The position numbers and the translations under genes were made by a program. This document shows, one piece after another, positions 32,589 to 40,376 of a stretch of DNA of 41,740 nt. Origin of the DNA: Halorubrum persicum (GTDB taxonomy: Archaea; Halobacteriota; Halobacteria; Halobacteriales; Haloferacaceae); NCBI RefSeq assembly GCF_002727125.1, contig NZ_NHOA01000039.1, positions 1 through 41,740 of the forward strand. Reading direction: 5' to 3'. Each line of letters opens with the position of its first letter. The stretch's first letter is position 1. The notes beneath the pieces are model-generated. The model did not search any database. It saw nothing but the letters and a program-made list of their open reading frames with translations, and was not told where the DNA came from.

Positions 32589-32762
32589 CGGTTCTCGCTC
32601 ACCCCCAGCACGCCGACGCCGCGCCTCGGCCGCGGCGCCGGACGGCGCCGTCGCTGGCGGAGTCGAATATGGTATGGGCCGGAGTGGCACAGAGTACCCC
32701 TACCCGCGTGCCCCTCCGGCGTCCACTGAACGGGTTGTCTACACGACGGCATAAACTTTCTC
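32589..32762. other. Intergenic region between folP and mptE
   Basis: This gap contains a perfect GGCGCC-GGAC-GGCGCC inverted repeat (32634-32649), and a box A-like GTTTATGCC on the minus strand near 32748-32756, which would give mptE a leader of about 130 nt. A 55-codon frame from ATG 32752 overlaps mptE but is Arg/Pro-rich and unconvincing. A structured leader or terminator is possible. Confidence 0.35.
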
Positions 32763-34043
32763 TTACTTCGAGGTGTCGTCGATCGATTCGAGCGCGGCGT
32801 CGAGCGCCGACGAGACGCCCGAAACGGCCGATCGGACCGCTGACACACCGGTCGGCGTCCCGACGAGGAGCCCGGCGCCGCCCTCGGCGCCGATGCGGTC
32901 GGGCGACCCACCGTCCGTGGCGGAAGACGGCGTCGCGGCCTCGTGGGGGGCTGAGCCGGCGATAGCGAACGCCGCACCGGTGTCGGAGTCGGCGGTCGCC
33001 GCCCGGAGCGCGCCGACGGCCTCGTCGGTGAGCCCGCGGAGCTCGTAGGTACGGACGACGGCGTCGCCGGCGACGCCGCGGTCGGCGCCGAGCCGGTCGA
33101 GGTGGCGCTCGGCCTCTCGGACCGTCGTCACGTCGAGCTCCTCGAGGGTGACGGCGCCGGAGTCGGCGGTCGGGCGGACCCGGTCGCGGGCGAACTCCGC
33201 CCCGACCAGCGCCGCGTCGCGCGTCTCGGCCACGTCGTGGGTGCGGATCACGTGGGCGCCCCGCTCGACCGCCATCGAGGTGGCCGCCAGCGACACCGGC
33301 AGCGCCTCCTCGGTGCTCCGGCCCGCGATCGTCTTGAGGAAGCTCTTGCGGTTGATCGAGACGAGCAGCGGGCGACCGTACCCGCGGAACTCGCGTAGCC
33401 GGTGGAACGTCTCGCGGTCGTCGGCGTGGGTCTTCTCGACGGACCAGCCGCCGAACGCGGGGTCGAGGATCGTCTTGTCGGTGAACCCGTTCATCGACAG
33501 CGCCTCGTAGATGTCGTCCGCGTAGCTCCAGCTACGCTCTGGACTGGCGGCGCTTCGCGCCGCCCAGTCGACGTCCTCGATGGCCCCCGGCCGCTCCAGA
33601 TCCGGCGGCGAGGCCATCTTCGAGACCGCCGCGTCGTGCTCGCGGCAGACGCGGGGCATCTCGGGGTCCGCGAAGCCGCAGATGTCGTTGACCATGTCGA
33701 ACCCCCGCGCGAGCGCCTCGTCGGCGACCTCGTGGTAGCGGGTCTCGATCGACCAGACGGCGTCGCCCGAGGTCGACGCCAGCGTCTCGACCGCGGTGTC
33801 GAGCCGATCGAGCTCCTGCTCGGCGGAGAGCACGTCGAGGTCCTTGTTGGCCGACTCGAGTCCCACGTCGACGATGTCGGCGCCCTCGCCGATCAGCTCC
33901 TCGTCGACGTACTCCGCGGCCTCGCCGGGGTCGTCGTACACGCTCGGGTCGTACGGCGACTCCGAAGAGACGTTGAGTACGCCCATGATCCGGGGCGGGT
34001 GATCGTCGCCGATCCCGAGGCCCGCGGCGTCCACGTTTCGCAT
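32763..34043 (-). CDS. folP: Dihydropteroate synthase with C-terminal extension
   Basis: The 426-residue protein joins p-aminobenzoate to hydroxymethyl-dihydropterin pyrophosphate. The TIM-barrel part (1-290) has IMGVLNVSSESPYDPS (19-34), DIVDVGLESANKDL, DMVNDICGFADPEMPRV, KTILDPAFGGWS (190-201), LVSINRKSFL (227-236) and VIRTHDVAETRDA. The divergent DVGLES in place of DIGGEST is characteristic of haloarchaea from memory. About 135 residues follow with a second alpha/beta unit (VTLEELDVTTVREAERHL; AVVRTYELRGLTDE), and the end is a helical SALDAALESIDD. Residues 159-175 are encoded by a palindromic block likely inserted in frame. ATG 34043 starts MRNVDAAGLG. Confidence 0.93.
   Translation of the reverse strand: MRNVDAAGLGIGDDHPPRIMGVLNVSSESPYDPSVYDDPGEAAEYVDEELIGEGADIVDVGLESANKDLDVLSAEQELDRLDTAVETLASTSGDAVWSIETRYHEVADEALARGFDMVNDICGFADPEMPRVCREHDAAVSKMASPPDLERPGAIEDVDWAARSAASPERSWSYADDIYEALSMNGFTDKTILDPAFGGWSVEKTHADDRETFHRLREFRGYGRPLLVSINRKSFLKTIAGRSTEEALPVSLAATSMAVERGAHVIRTHDVAETRDAALVGAEFARDRVRPTADSGAVTLEELDVTTVREAERHLDRLGADRGVAGDAVVRTYELRGLTDEAVGALRAATADSDTGAAFAIAGSAPHEAATPSSATDGGSPDRIGAEGGAGLLVGTPTGVSAVRSAVSGVSSALDAALESIDDTSK
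33515..33576. repeat. In-frame palindromic element inside folP, flanked by CGTCC
   Basis: Two hairpins lie end to end: CGTAGC-TCCA-GCTACG (33521-33536) and GACTGGCGGCGC-TTC-GCGCCGCCCAGTC (33542-33569, one bulged base). The 5-mer CGTCC flanks them at 33515-33519 and 33572-33576, exactly 57 nt (19 codons) apart. The block encodes residues 159-175 of FolP, between the conserved RPGAIEDV and DDIYEAL. Confidence 0.6.
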
Positions 34044-34137
34044 ACGATCACCACGGGCGCGAGCGATATAAACGGGGCGAGTACCCGACGCGCTCGCCGG
34101 GGGTTCGGACCGGCGTCCCGACCGGGTCCGCCGGGGC

Positions 34138-34704
34138 TCACGGCGTGAACGCCAGTGAGTCCCCCACGTCGACGCCGCGCCGGTCGGTCCACTCGTAGGG
34201 GACTTCGAGCACGTACTGCCCCGAGCCGGAGTATCTCTGCTCGTTCCCGTCCTCGTTCGGTCCCGGCTCCGGCGCGTTGTGGATCTCGACGATCTCTCTG
34301 TCGCCGGCGACGTACACGATGTCAATCCCGAAGTCCATCTCGCGCATCACGTACGTCAGGGAGTCTCGAGGCGTGTCGTAGACGAACAGCATCCCGGCGT
34401 TTTCCGGGAGCGACGCCGCGTCGCTCAGTCCGAGATACCGCTTCTCGCCGGTGTCCGCGATCGCGGCGCGGACCGCTCCCAGCTCGTCGCCCTCGGCGGT
34501 CCAGGCGGTGACTGTGGTCACGTCGTAGTCGGCGTACGTCCCGGACGGCCAGTCGGTGGGGAGGGTGTCGGACTCGTCTCCGGCTCCTCCACTTCCGTCA
34601 CCGTCGTCGCCCCCGCCGCCCGCCGTGGGGGCGCTTCCGACACAGCCCGCGAGCCCGCCGATCGACGCGGCACCCATCGCCGAGAGAACTCCCCGTCGTC
34701 GCAT
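34138..34704 (-). CDS. DUF192 Tat lipoprotein
   Basis: The 188-residue protein opens with MRRRGVLSAMGAASIGGLAG followed by C21, a twin-arginine lipoprotein signal, so it is anchored outside the membrane. A Gly/Asp/Ser linker (22-50) is followed by the DUF192 domain: VRAAIADTGEKRYLGLSDAA, NAGMLFVYDTPRDSLTYVM, REMDFGIDIVYVAGDREIVE and YVLEVPYEWTDRRGVDVGDS. DUF192 is a small beta-rich domain of unknown function found in secreted proteins of bacteria and archaea. It is divergent from the zinc-protein gene at 34801; its downstream neighbour folP on the same strand begins 94 nt away, probably independently transcribed. Confidence 0.88.
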   Translation of the reverse strand: MRRRGVLSAMGAASIGGLAGCVGSAPTAGGGGDDGDGSGGAGDESDTLPTDWPSGTYADYDVTTVTAWTAEGDELGAVRAAIADTGEKRYLGLSDAASLPENAGMLFVYDTPRDSLTYVMREMDFGIDIVYVAGDREIVEIHNAPEPGPNEDGNEQRYSGSGQYVLEVPYEWTDRRGVDVGDSLAFTP

Positions 34705-34800
34705 TGTCCGCGATACGCGCCGCGTCGGTATATGCCTCGCGAACGGGGCGTTCGTCCCCGGAAGGACGCGTTTTTATCTGCGCCTCGCGTACCCCCGCCC

Positions 34801-35385
34801 ATGGCGAAAGTGAGCGTCGGCCTCCGCGGGTGGCGGTTCGACGAGGAGGAGATATTCACCGACGACGAGGAGCTGAAGCCCCTCGACGAGATCCCCGAAG
34901 AGCCCCGAGAGCGTCTCGTCCGGCTCGTCAGCCTCGTCGAGGAGCCCTGCGACGTCTGTTACCTCGAACACGGCGAGGACGAGGTCCACCGCTGTAATCA
35001 GGCCGAGATCGTCTACGGCGAGCCGAAGGGGGAGGTGCTGCTCTGCCCCGAACACGAGCCGGAGCTGATCTACTGGTTCCGCGAGGAGGGCGGCAGCGAG
35101 CACGCCGGCTCGCGCGAGTTCGGCGACCGGTTCCACGAGTGGGTCGCCGCGGGCAACGGCGCCCCCGAGGGGTACGGCTCGGTCGAGCACGTCGACGAGG
35201 ACCCGGACGGGCTTCCGGACCTGCCGGACCAGCAGGACATCCAGGAGCGCGTCGAACAGGACTTCGACGGCGACCGGATCGACATTCTCGAACTCGCCGG
35301 CAAGGACGGCGACGAGGAGGAGAAGCTGAGCGAGGACGACTTCGAGGACGTCGACCTCTCGACCGACTACCCGTCGAACCGATGA
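34801..35385 (+). CDS. Haloarchaeal zinc-binding-like protein
   Basis: The 194-residue protein starts at ATG 34801 (MAKVSVGLRGWRFDEEEIFT). Cysteines C50 and C53 (PCDVCYLEHG), C65 (HRCNQAEIVYGEPKGE) and C82 with H85 (LLCPEHEPELIYWFRE) form a plausible zinc site in the middle; the C-terminal third is very acidic and disordered. The pattern is conserved among haloarchaea from memory but has no named function. The stop codon overlaps the ATG of the SPOUT methyltransferase gene as ATGA, so they are translationally coupled; a role in RNA modification or ribosome function is a guess from that link. Confidence 0.8.
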   Translation: MAKVSVGLRGWRFDEEEIFTDDEELKPLDEIPEEPRERLVRLVSLVEEPCDVCYLEHGEDEVHRCNQAEIVYGEPKGEVLLCPEHEPELIYWFREEGGSEHAGSREFGDRFHEWVAAGNGAPEGYGSVEHVDEDPDGLPDLPDQQDIQERVEQDFDGDRIDILELAGKDGDEEEKLSEDDFEDVDLSTDYPSNR

Positions 35386-36239
35386 GCGGCGCAGACGAGA
35401 CCGACGCCGAGCGAGACGAGACCGACGCTGCCGCCGGTTCTGACGCTGATCCACAGGCCGACCGATCACCCCGCCGCAAGCCGGTCGTGGTCGTGGTCGA
35501 GCCCGAGACGCCGGGCAACGTCGGCACCATCGCCAGAGCGATGAAGAACTTCGGCCTCACCGACCTCAAGCTGGTCGACCCGCCGGAGCTGGCGGAGGAC
35601 GGCGAGGCGTACGGCTTCGCCGGCCACGCCCGCGAGGACGTGCTCCCGAACGCCGACGAGGTGACCTTCGACGAGGTCGTCGCGAACTACCACACGGTCG
35701 GCACCACCGCGATCACCGGCGAGGACGACCGGAGCCACGAGCGGTATCCCTTCAAGACGCCGGCCGAACTCCGGGCGTCGCTGAAGACGGTCGACGCGCC
35801 GACCGCCATCGTCTTCGGGCGAGAGGGACGCGGCCTCAACAACGACGAGCTCTCGCGGCTCGACGAGGTGTGTTCCATCCCGGCCGACGACGACTACCCC
35901 GTGTTGAACCTCGGGCAGGCGGCCACGGTCCTCCTGTACGAGCTCCGCGAGCTCACCGTCGACGAGACGCAGCTGCCCGACACCGAGGTCACCCGCGCCC
36001 CGGAGAGCGACGTGGAGCGCTTCCACGGGTTCTTCGACGAGTTCCTCGACGCGACCGGCCAGCGCGAGCACGTGCGAGAGAAGAACGCGCTGCTGATGCG
36101 CCGGCTGCTCGGCCGCGCCCACCCGACCGAGCGCGAGGTCCACTCCCTGCTCGGCACGTTCCGCAAGGCCAACGCGAAGCTGGAGCACGCCGACCACCTC
36201 GCGGCGAAGTACGACGAACCGGTTTACCCCAAAGAGTGA
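35382..36239 (+). CDS. trmJ: SPOUT family RNA 2'-O-methyltransferase (TrmJ-like)
   Basis: The 285-residue protein is a knotted methyltransferase; archaeal TrmJ methylates the ribose of nucleotide 32 in tRNA. Motif 1 VVVEPETPGNVGTIARAMKN (38-56), motif 2 IVFGREGRGLNN (143-154) and motif 3 PVLNLGQAATVLLYEL (173-188) form the trefoil knot and SAM site. The C-terminal helical extension (FHGFFDEFLDATGQREHVRE; LLMRRLLGRAHPTEREVHSL) is the TrmJ-type dimerisation and tRNA-binding tail. The N-terminal 30 residues are acidic, low complexity. It overlaps the upstream gene by ATGA and the downstream azlC by GTGA. Other SPOUT targets remain possible. Confidence 0.88.
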   Translation: MSGADETDAERDETDAAAGSDADPQADRSPRRKPVVVVVEPETPGNVGTIARAMKNFGLTDLKLVDPPELAEDGEAYGFAGHAREDVLPNADEVTFDEVVANYHTVGTTAITGEDDRSHERYPFKTPAELRASLKTVDAPTAIVFGREGRGLNNDELSRLDEVCSIPADDDYPVLNLGQAATVLLYELRELTVDETQLPDTEVTRAPESDVERFHGFFDEFLDATGQREHVREKNALLMRRLLGRAHPTEREVHSLLGTFRKANAKLEHADHLAAKYDEPVYPKE

Positions 36240-36931
36240 CCGTGGACGGGGACCTCCTCGACGCCGACCTCCGGGCCGGCGTCCGTGACGTGTCGCCGCT
36301 GCTGCTCGGGATCGCTCCCTTCGCGCTCGTCGCCGGCATCGCCGCCGTCGACGCCGGGCTCGGGCTCGCCGAGGCGGTCGGGATGTCGGTGATCGTGTTC
36401 GCGGGCGCCTCGCAGCTCGCCGCGCTCGACCTGCTCGGGTCCGGCGCCCCGCTCGCGGTCGTGGTCGGCACCGCGGTCGTGATCAACGTCCGGATGGTGA
36501 TGTACTCGGCGTCCATCGCGCCGCACTTCGCGGACTACGGTCGCCGGCTCCGCGCGGGGCTCGCCTACGTGCTCACCGACCAGGCGTACGCGCTCTCGCT
36601 CGCGGAGTTCGAGTCGAACCCGGAGCGTAGCCGCTGGCGCTACTACCTCGGGGCGGCCGCCTCCCTGTGGGTGGTCTGGCAGATCGGGACGGTCGCCGGC
36701 GTCGTCGTCGGCGCCAGCGTCCCCGACGCCTGGGGGTTGACCTTCGCGGTTCCGCTCGTGTTCCTCGCGCTCCTCGTCCCGGCGATGAAGGACCGACCGA
36801 CCACCGCCGCTGGCGTCGCCGGCGGCGCCATCGCGGTCGTCGCCGCCGGGCTCCCGATGAACCTCGGGCTGCTCGCGGGCGCCGTCTCCGGAATCGCCGT
36901 CGGGCTGGCGACGGAGGTGTTCGTCGAGTGA
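36236..36931 (+). CDS. azlC: AzlC family branched-chain amino acid exporter subunit
   Basis: The 231-residue membrane protein is the large subunit of an AzlCD-type exporter. Sequence features are GVRDVSPLLLGIAPFALVAG, SVIVFAGASQLAALDLLGSG, NVRMVMYSASIAPHFADYGR and LTDQAYALSLAEF, all hallmarks of AzlC, with about seven hydrophobic segments ending in GLPMNLGLLAGAVSGIAVGL. The start is GTG 36236, overlapping the TrmJ-like stop by GTGA; GTG 36242 is possible. The gene overlaps azlD by GTGA as well, so the three form a tight unit although the first is unrelated to transport. Substrate in haloarchaea is unproven. Confidence 0.9.
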   Translation: MTVDGDLLDADLRAGVRDVSPLLLGIAPFALVAGIAAVDAGLGLAEAVGMSVIVFAGASQLAALDLLGSGAPLAVVVGTAVVINVRMVMYSASIAPHFADYGRRLRAGLAYVLTDQAYALSLAEFESNPERSRWRYYLGAAASLWVVWQIGTVAGVVVGASVPDAWGLTFAVPLVFLALLVPAMKDRPTTAAGVAGGAIAVVAAGLPMNLGLLAGAVSGIAVGLATEVFVE

Positions 36932-37281
36932 CGGACGCCCCCGTTCTCGGCGGCTCGCTCGGGGTCTGGCTCGCCATCGTGCTCATCGGACTCGCGACCT
37001 ACGGGTTCCGCCTCTCGTTCATCCACCTGTTCGGCCGGATCGACGAGGTCCCCCCGCGCATCAAGCGCCCGCTCCGATACGTTCCGCCCGCGGTGCTCGC
37101 GGCGCTCGTGCTCCCCAAATTGCTGACGATCCGCCCCTCGGTCGTCGCGACGGTCGCCGACGAGCGGCTGATCGCTGGCGCCGTCGCCGGCGTGATCGCG
37201 TGGCGCACGGAGAACGTGATGGCGACCATCGCCGGCGGGATGGTCACGCTGTGGCTGTTCCGGGTCGTGGTGTTCGCCTGA
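36928..37281 (+). CDS. azlD: AzlD family exporter subunit
   Basis: The 117-residue protein has four hydrophobic helices and the AzlD pattern YGFRLSFIHLFGRIDEVPPR, followed by IKRPLRYVPPAVLAALVLPK and TENVMATIAGGMVTLWLF. AzlD is the small partner that, with AzlC, exports branched-chain amino acids or analogues. It starts at GTG 36928, overlapping azlC by GTGA (MTDAPVLGGSLG), so expression is coupled. After it comes a gap of 93 nt before the convergent membrane gene at 37375. No regulator of the Lrp/AzlB type is next to the pair. Confidence 0.9.
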   Translation: MTDAPVLGGSLGVWLAIVLIGLATYGFRLSFIHLFGRIDEVPPRIKRPLRYVPPAVLAALVLPKLLTIRPSVVATVADERLIAGAVAGVIAWRTENVMATIAGGMVTLWLFRVVVFA

Positions 37282-37374
37282 CGGCGTCGATAGGTTCGCG
37301 TTCTCCCGACATTTCCCGCCGATTCTTCGCTGCGACTCTCCCAACCGACTCACCTACCGACACCGCCCCCCGAC

Positions 37375-37743
37375 TCACGCGATCCGAGTCGCGTACCGAC
37401 GAGCGAGCAGGAACGCGGCGATCGCACACACCGCGGCGAACGGGACCGCGGTCTCGACGCTGACGAAGCGACGAGCCGGCGGCACCGAGTACGAGACCGC
37501 GGCGACGGCGAGGAGGGCGTAGCCGAACGCGGCGGTCCCGAGCAGATGCGGGCGGGCCCGCGAGACGCCCCAGAGGCGGGTCCACGTCGCGATCCCCGAC
37601 GCGGCGCCAGCGACGAGTCCGACGGGGAGACCGACGATCGCCGAAAACGCGATCCGCGCCGCGAGGAGGTCGGTGAGAAGCGCCGTAACGACGAGAAACG
37701 TCGTGAGCGCGACGCCCAGCGCCGCGACGGGACGGGCGTTCAT
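37375..37743 (-). CDS. Small four-helix membrane protein
   Basis: The 122-residue protein has four hydrophobic segments: ALGVALTTFLVVTALLTDLL, IVGLPVGLVAGAASGIAT, LLGTAAFGYALLAVAAVSYS and AVPFAAVCAIAAFLLARRYA. Arginine/serine-rich loops (TRLWGVSRARPH) lie between, consistent with an integral membrane protein. It starts at ATG 37743 and there is no promoter leader. No known domain is recognised; such short membrane proteins occur near EngB in some haloarchaea from memory, but I cannot confirm it. It could be co-transcribed with nothing; its upstream neighbour engB is on the same strand but ends at 37789, 45 nt away, so they may form a transcript. Confidence 0.75.
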   Translation of the reverse strand: MNARPVAALGVALTTFLVVTALLTDLLAARIAFSAIVGLPVGLVAGAASGIATWTRLWGVSRARPHLLGTAAFGYALLAVAAVSYSVPPARRFVSVETAVPFAAVCAIAAFLLARRYATRIA

Positions 37744-37788
37744 GAGCGTACCGTCGTCAGGTCGCTATATAAAACCGCAGCCGGCCTC

Positions 37789-38409
37789 TCAGGCGACGAA
37801 CTTCAGCAGGTCGTCGCGGTTGTGCTCGTGGAAGCGCGTTCGAAGGCACTCCTCCAGCGCCTCGATGTCGCCCCGCTTCGCGCAGATCGGAGCGATCCGA
37901 TCGGACCACTGCTGCCACGGCGGGTAGAGGCCGAGGCGGTCGCAGATCTCGTCGAGCCGCTCGTCGAGGTCGTCGATCTTGTCGGTCTTGTTGACGGCGA
38001 CGATGGGCTCGACGCCCACGTCCTCGAGGAAGCCGAACATCTCCACGTCGTGCGGGATGTTCCCGCGCTCGGCGTGGCGGTCGATGATGTCGACGGCGGC
38101 CTTCCCGTCCATCACGACGACGCCCGCCAGGATCGAGTCGGCGTTCTCCTCCAGGTAGCGGACGATGTTCGTCTTGATCGCCTCGCGGTGCTCCTCCTCG
38201 ACGCCGGACATGAACCCGAAGCCGGGCAGGTCGGTGAACATGAAGCTCTCGCTGGCCCAGTCGAAGTGGTTCGGCTGGCGGGTGACCCCCGGCTTGCCGC
38301 CGGTCGAGAAGTCGTGACCCGTCAGCTGGCGCATCAGCGTGGACTTGCCGACGTTCGATCGCCCCACGAGGACGACCTCGGCGTCGCGGTCCGGCCGGTC
38401 TTCGAACAT
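37789..38409 (-). CDS. engB: EngB/YihA-type GTPase
   Basis: The 206-residue TRAFAC GTPase is associated with ribosome assembly. G1 is GRSNVGKST (16-24), the G2 threonine lies in KPGVTRQ (39-45), G3 is DLPGFG (60-65) and G4 is NKTD (140-143). The spacing between G1 and G2 with the long [12 protein letters not shown] loop is standard for EngB. The ATG 38409 ([20 protein letters not shown]) gives the archaeal length, somewhat longer at the C-terminus than bacterial EngB, with a helical tail ([16 protein letters not shown]). The DUF4013 gene upstream on the same strand is 113 nt away. Confidence 0.95.
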   Translation of the reverse strand: MFEDRPDRDAEVVLVGRSNVGKSTLMRQLTGHDFSTGGKPGVTRQPNHFDWASESFMFTDLPGFGFMSGVEEEHREAIKTNIVRYLEENADSILAGVVVMDGKAAVDIIDRHAERGNIPHDVEMFGFLEDVGVEPIVAVNKTDKIDDLDERLDEICDRLGLYPPWQQWSDRIAPICAKRGDIEALEECLRTRFHEHNRDDLLKFVA

Positions 38410-38522
38410 ACTCCTACGTGGGTGGTTGAGCGGTTTAAAAGGCGCGTCGCGAGACGGGGTAACGGTCGGTCGGCCGTCGTATCCGATCTCAGTCGGGTAC
38501 GCGAAACCGTCCCGCCGCCGGT

Positions 38523-39227
38523 TCAGTACGCGAGGTCGTCGCCGCCGACCGCGCCGCCGACCGACCCCGTCTCGATCCGGTCGTTCACGGTCGCAAACGC
38601 GGCGCCGAACATCCGGAACACCGCGACCTGGCCGTAGAACTGGACGAACGGGACGAGCAGGAGGCCGACGACGGTGACGGCCAGCACCGCGGTGGCGATC
38701 CACGAGACCACCGCGACGACGATCGGCATGAGCACTGCGACGAGGTACTCGGTGCTGAACACCGCCGGCTTCAGCAGGTCGGGGTCGAACGCGGCGCTCA
38801 TCTCGCCGCGGGCCGCGTACGCCGACAGCGCGGCGGGAACCGCGTAGTAAATGAGGAACAGCACGGGGATGAACGCCAGCGCGAGCAGCACGCCGACAAC
38901 GCCGATGAGCGCGCCCGCGTCGCCGCCGATCGCGCCGCTCGTTCCCCCCACGACCGCGACGACGACGCCGTACACGACCACCGGGATGACCGTGTACGCG
39001 ATCGTGATGATCGTCCCGATCACGCCCTTCATCAGCAGGTCGCCCCAGTCGGTGAACTCCGGCGGCACGTCCTCGCCGCCGATCGTCTCTTCGAGCACCC
39101 GGACGAGATAGCCGACGATGATGAACGCCGGGAGGAGCAGCACCGAGAACAGCCCCAGTATCCCTCCGATAGCGATTCGGCCGATCCAATCGCCGCGAAC
39201 CGGATACGAGAGCCCGTCTTCAAGCAT
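38523..39227 (-). CDS. DUF4013 membrane protein
   Basis: The 234-residue protein has about six hydrophobic segments and matches the DUF4013 pattern common in haloarchaea and methanogens: [40 protein letters not shown] (residues 28-47), the [20 protein letters not shown] loop, and [20 protein letters not shown]. The function of the family is unknown. A minus-strand TTTATATAT (39249-39257) lies 22-30 nt before ATG 39227, so the mRNA is leaderless and longer frames upstream are excluded. It is divergent from the cyclo-ligase-like gene. The C-terminus is a Gly/Asp-rich cytoplasmic tail. Confidence 0.88.
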   Translation of the reverse strand: MLEDGLSYPVRGDWIGRIAIGGILGLFSVLLLPAFIIVGYLVRVLEETIGGEDVPPEFTDWGDLLMKGVIGTIITIAYTVIPVVVYGVVVAVVGGTSGAIGGDAGALIGVVGVLLALAFIPVLFLIYYAVPAALSAYAARGEMSAAFDPDLLKPAVFSTEYLVAVLMPIVVAVVSWIATAVLAVTVVGLLLVPFVQFYGQVAVFRMFGAAFATVNDRIETGSVGGAVGGDDLAY

Positions 39228-39397
39228 GAGAAAAATCACACACATCTGATATATAAACCCCGGCACTCCGCCGATCGCGAGACGGACGCACGACGAACGC
39301 GCGACGAGCGAACGATGAACACGCGACGGAAGCGCGACGAGAGCGCGACGGAGCCGGTGAGCGAGAGATACTTGTCGCCGCGCTTTTAACGCCGATC
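39228..39397. promoter_or_regulatory. Divergent region with TATA box and imperfect GCGACG repeats
   Basis: TTTATATAT (minus strand, 39249-39257) is the DUF4013 promoter. For the plus-strand gene, GATACTT near 39367-39373 is about 25-31 nt before ATG 39398; TTTTAAC at 39384-39389 is too close. Between them, variants of GCGACGA/G recur about every 10-18 nt from 39297 to 39352, an AG-rich low-complexity tract. Confidence 0.45.
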
Positions 39398-40270
39398 ATG
39401 GACAAACAGGCCGTTCGCGAGGCCGTCTGGGACGCCTTCGAGGACCGCGGCGAAGCCCGGTTCCCGTTCCCGCCCCACGACCGCATCCCGAACTTCGCGG
39501 GCGCCGCCGCCGCATGCGATCGGCTGACCGACACCGACGCGTGGGCCGCGGCGTCGACGCTGAAGTGCAACCCCGACGCGCCGCAGCTCCCCGTGCGCCG
39601 CGCCGCGCTCCGGGCCGGGAAGACCGTCTACGTCGCCCAACCGCGGCTCCGCGACGCCGACCCGTTCCTTCGGCTCGATCCCGAGTCGCTCGTCGACGCC
39701 GAGAGCGACGGCGACGCACCGTCCGACGCCCCGACCGTCGACGACGCCACGACCGTCTCCGGCATCTCCACCCACGGGACGCCGGTCCCGCCGGAGGAGG
39801 TCCCGCACGTCGACCTCGTGGTCGCCGGTTCGGTGGGCGTCACGACCGACGGCGCCCGGATCGGGAAAGGCGAAGGGTACAGCGACCTCGAGTGGGGCGT
39901 GCTCAGCGAGCTGGGCGCCGTCGACAGCGAGGCCCCCCGCGCCTCTGGCGGCGAGGGGCAGAGTCCCCCTGGCAACCGAACTTCGCCCGGTGACAGTCGG
40001 TCGGAGCCCGACGACGACGCGACCGTCGTGGCGACCACGGTCCACGAGCTATCGGTCCTCGACGGCCCCGAATCGCCGGTCGCCGACGCCGCGGAGCTTC
40101 CCGCGCCCGACGCTCACGACGTACCGCTCGACCTGGTGGTCACTCCCGAGCGGACGGTCCGTACCGACACGCCGCACACGCGTCCGACGGGAATCGACTG
40201 GGACGCGCTCGACGACGACAAACTGGACGCGATCCCGGTGTTGGCCGAACGAGCCCCGGAAAGGGAGTGA
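39398..40270 (+). CDS. 5-formyltetrahydrofolate cyclo-ligase-like protein
   Basis: The 290-residue protein belongs to the methenyltetrahydrofolate synthetase (cyclo-ligase) superfamily in its archaeal form. The first third (VREAVWDAFEDRGEARFPFP; PNFAGAAAACDRL) and the region VDLVVAGSVGVTTDGARIGK, GEGYSDLEWGVLSELG (residues 158-173) contain the nucleotide/folate-binding Gly-rich loop. It may recycle 5-formyl-THF to methenyl-THF. Two low-complexity inserts are present: residues 98-120 and residues 176-207, the latter including a 69-nt block (D176-G198) bounded by GACAG repeats. Catalytic competence of the haloarchaeal branch is uncertain. It ends in a short tail (VLAERAPERE). Confidence 0.8.
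   Translation: MDKQAVREAVWDAFEDRGEARFPFPPHDRIPNFAGAAAACDRLTDTDAWAAASTLKCNPDAPQLPVRRAALRAGKTVYVAQPRLRDADPFLRLDPESLVDAESDGDAPSDAPTVDDATTVSGISTHGTPVPPEEVPHVDLVVAGSVGVTTDGARIGKGEGYSDLEWGVLSELGAVDSEAPRASGGEGQSPPGNRTSPGDSRSEPDDDATVVATTVHELSVLDGPESPVADAAELPAPDAHDVPLDLVVTPERTVRTDTPHTRPTGIDWDALDDDKLDAIPVLAERAPERE
39923..39996. repeat. In-frame palindrome-rich block in the cyclo-ligase-like gene, flanked by GACAG
   Basis: GACAG at 39923-39927 recurs at 39992-39996, exactly 69 nt (23 codons) later. Between them lie CCTC-N7-GAGG (39942-39956), GGGG-N6-CCCC (39955-39968), CGAA-C-TTCG (39977-39985) and ACCG...CGGT (39975-39991). It encodes D176-G198, a Ser/Gly/Pro-rich linker. Confidence 0.55.
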
Positions 40271-40376
40271 GGCGCGGCGAAGGCGGACGCTGCGGGAAGG
40301 GCCGGAGGCGAGACGGGGGGACAGGAGGGTAGGAAAGCGAGAGCCGCGAAACCGACCGGCCGATCGGACCGCCCGT

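Noticed and set aside
32585-32752. A 55-codon frame upstream of and overlapping mptE on the minus strand
   Set aside because: Its ATG lies within the box A-like TTTATG and its second half is an Arg/Pro run, so it is probably not translated.
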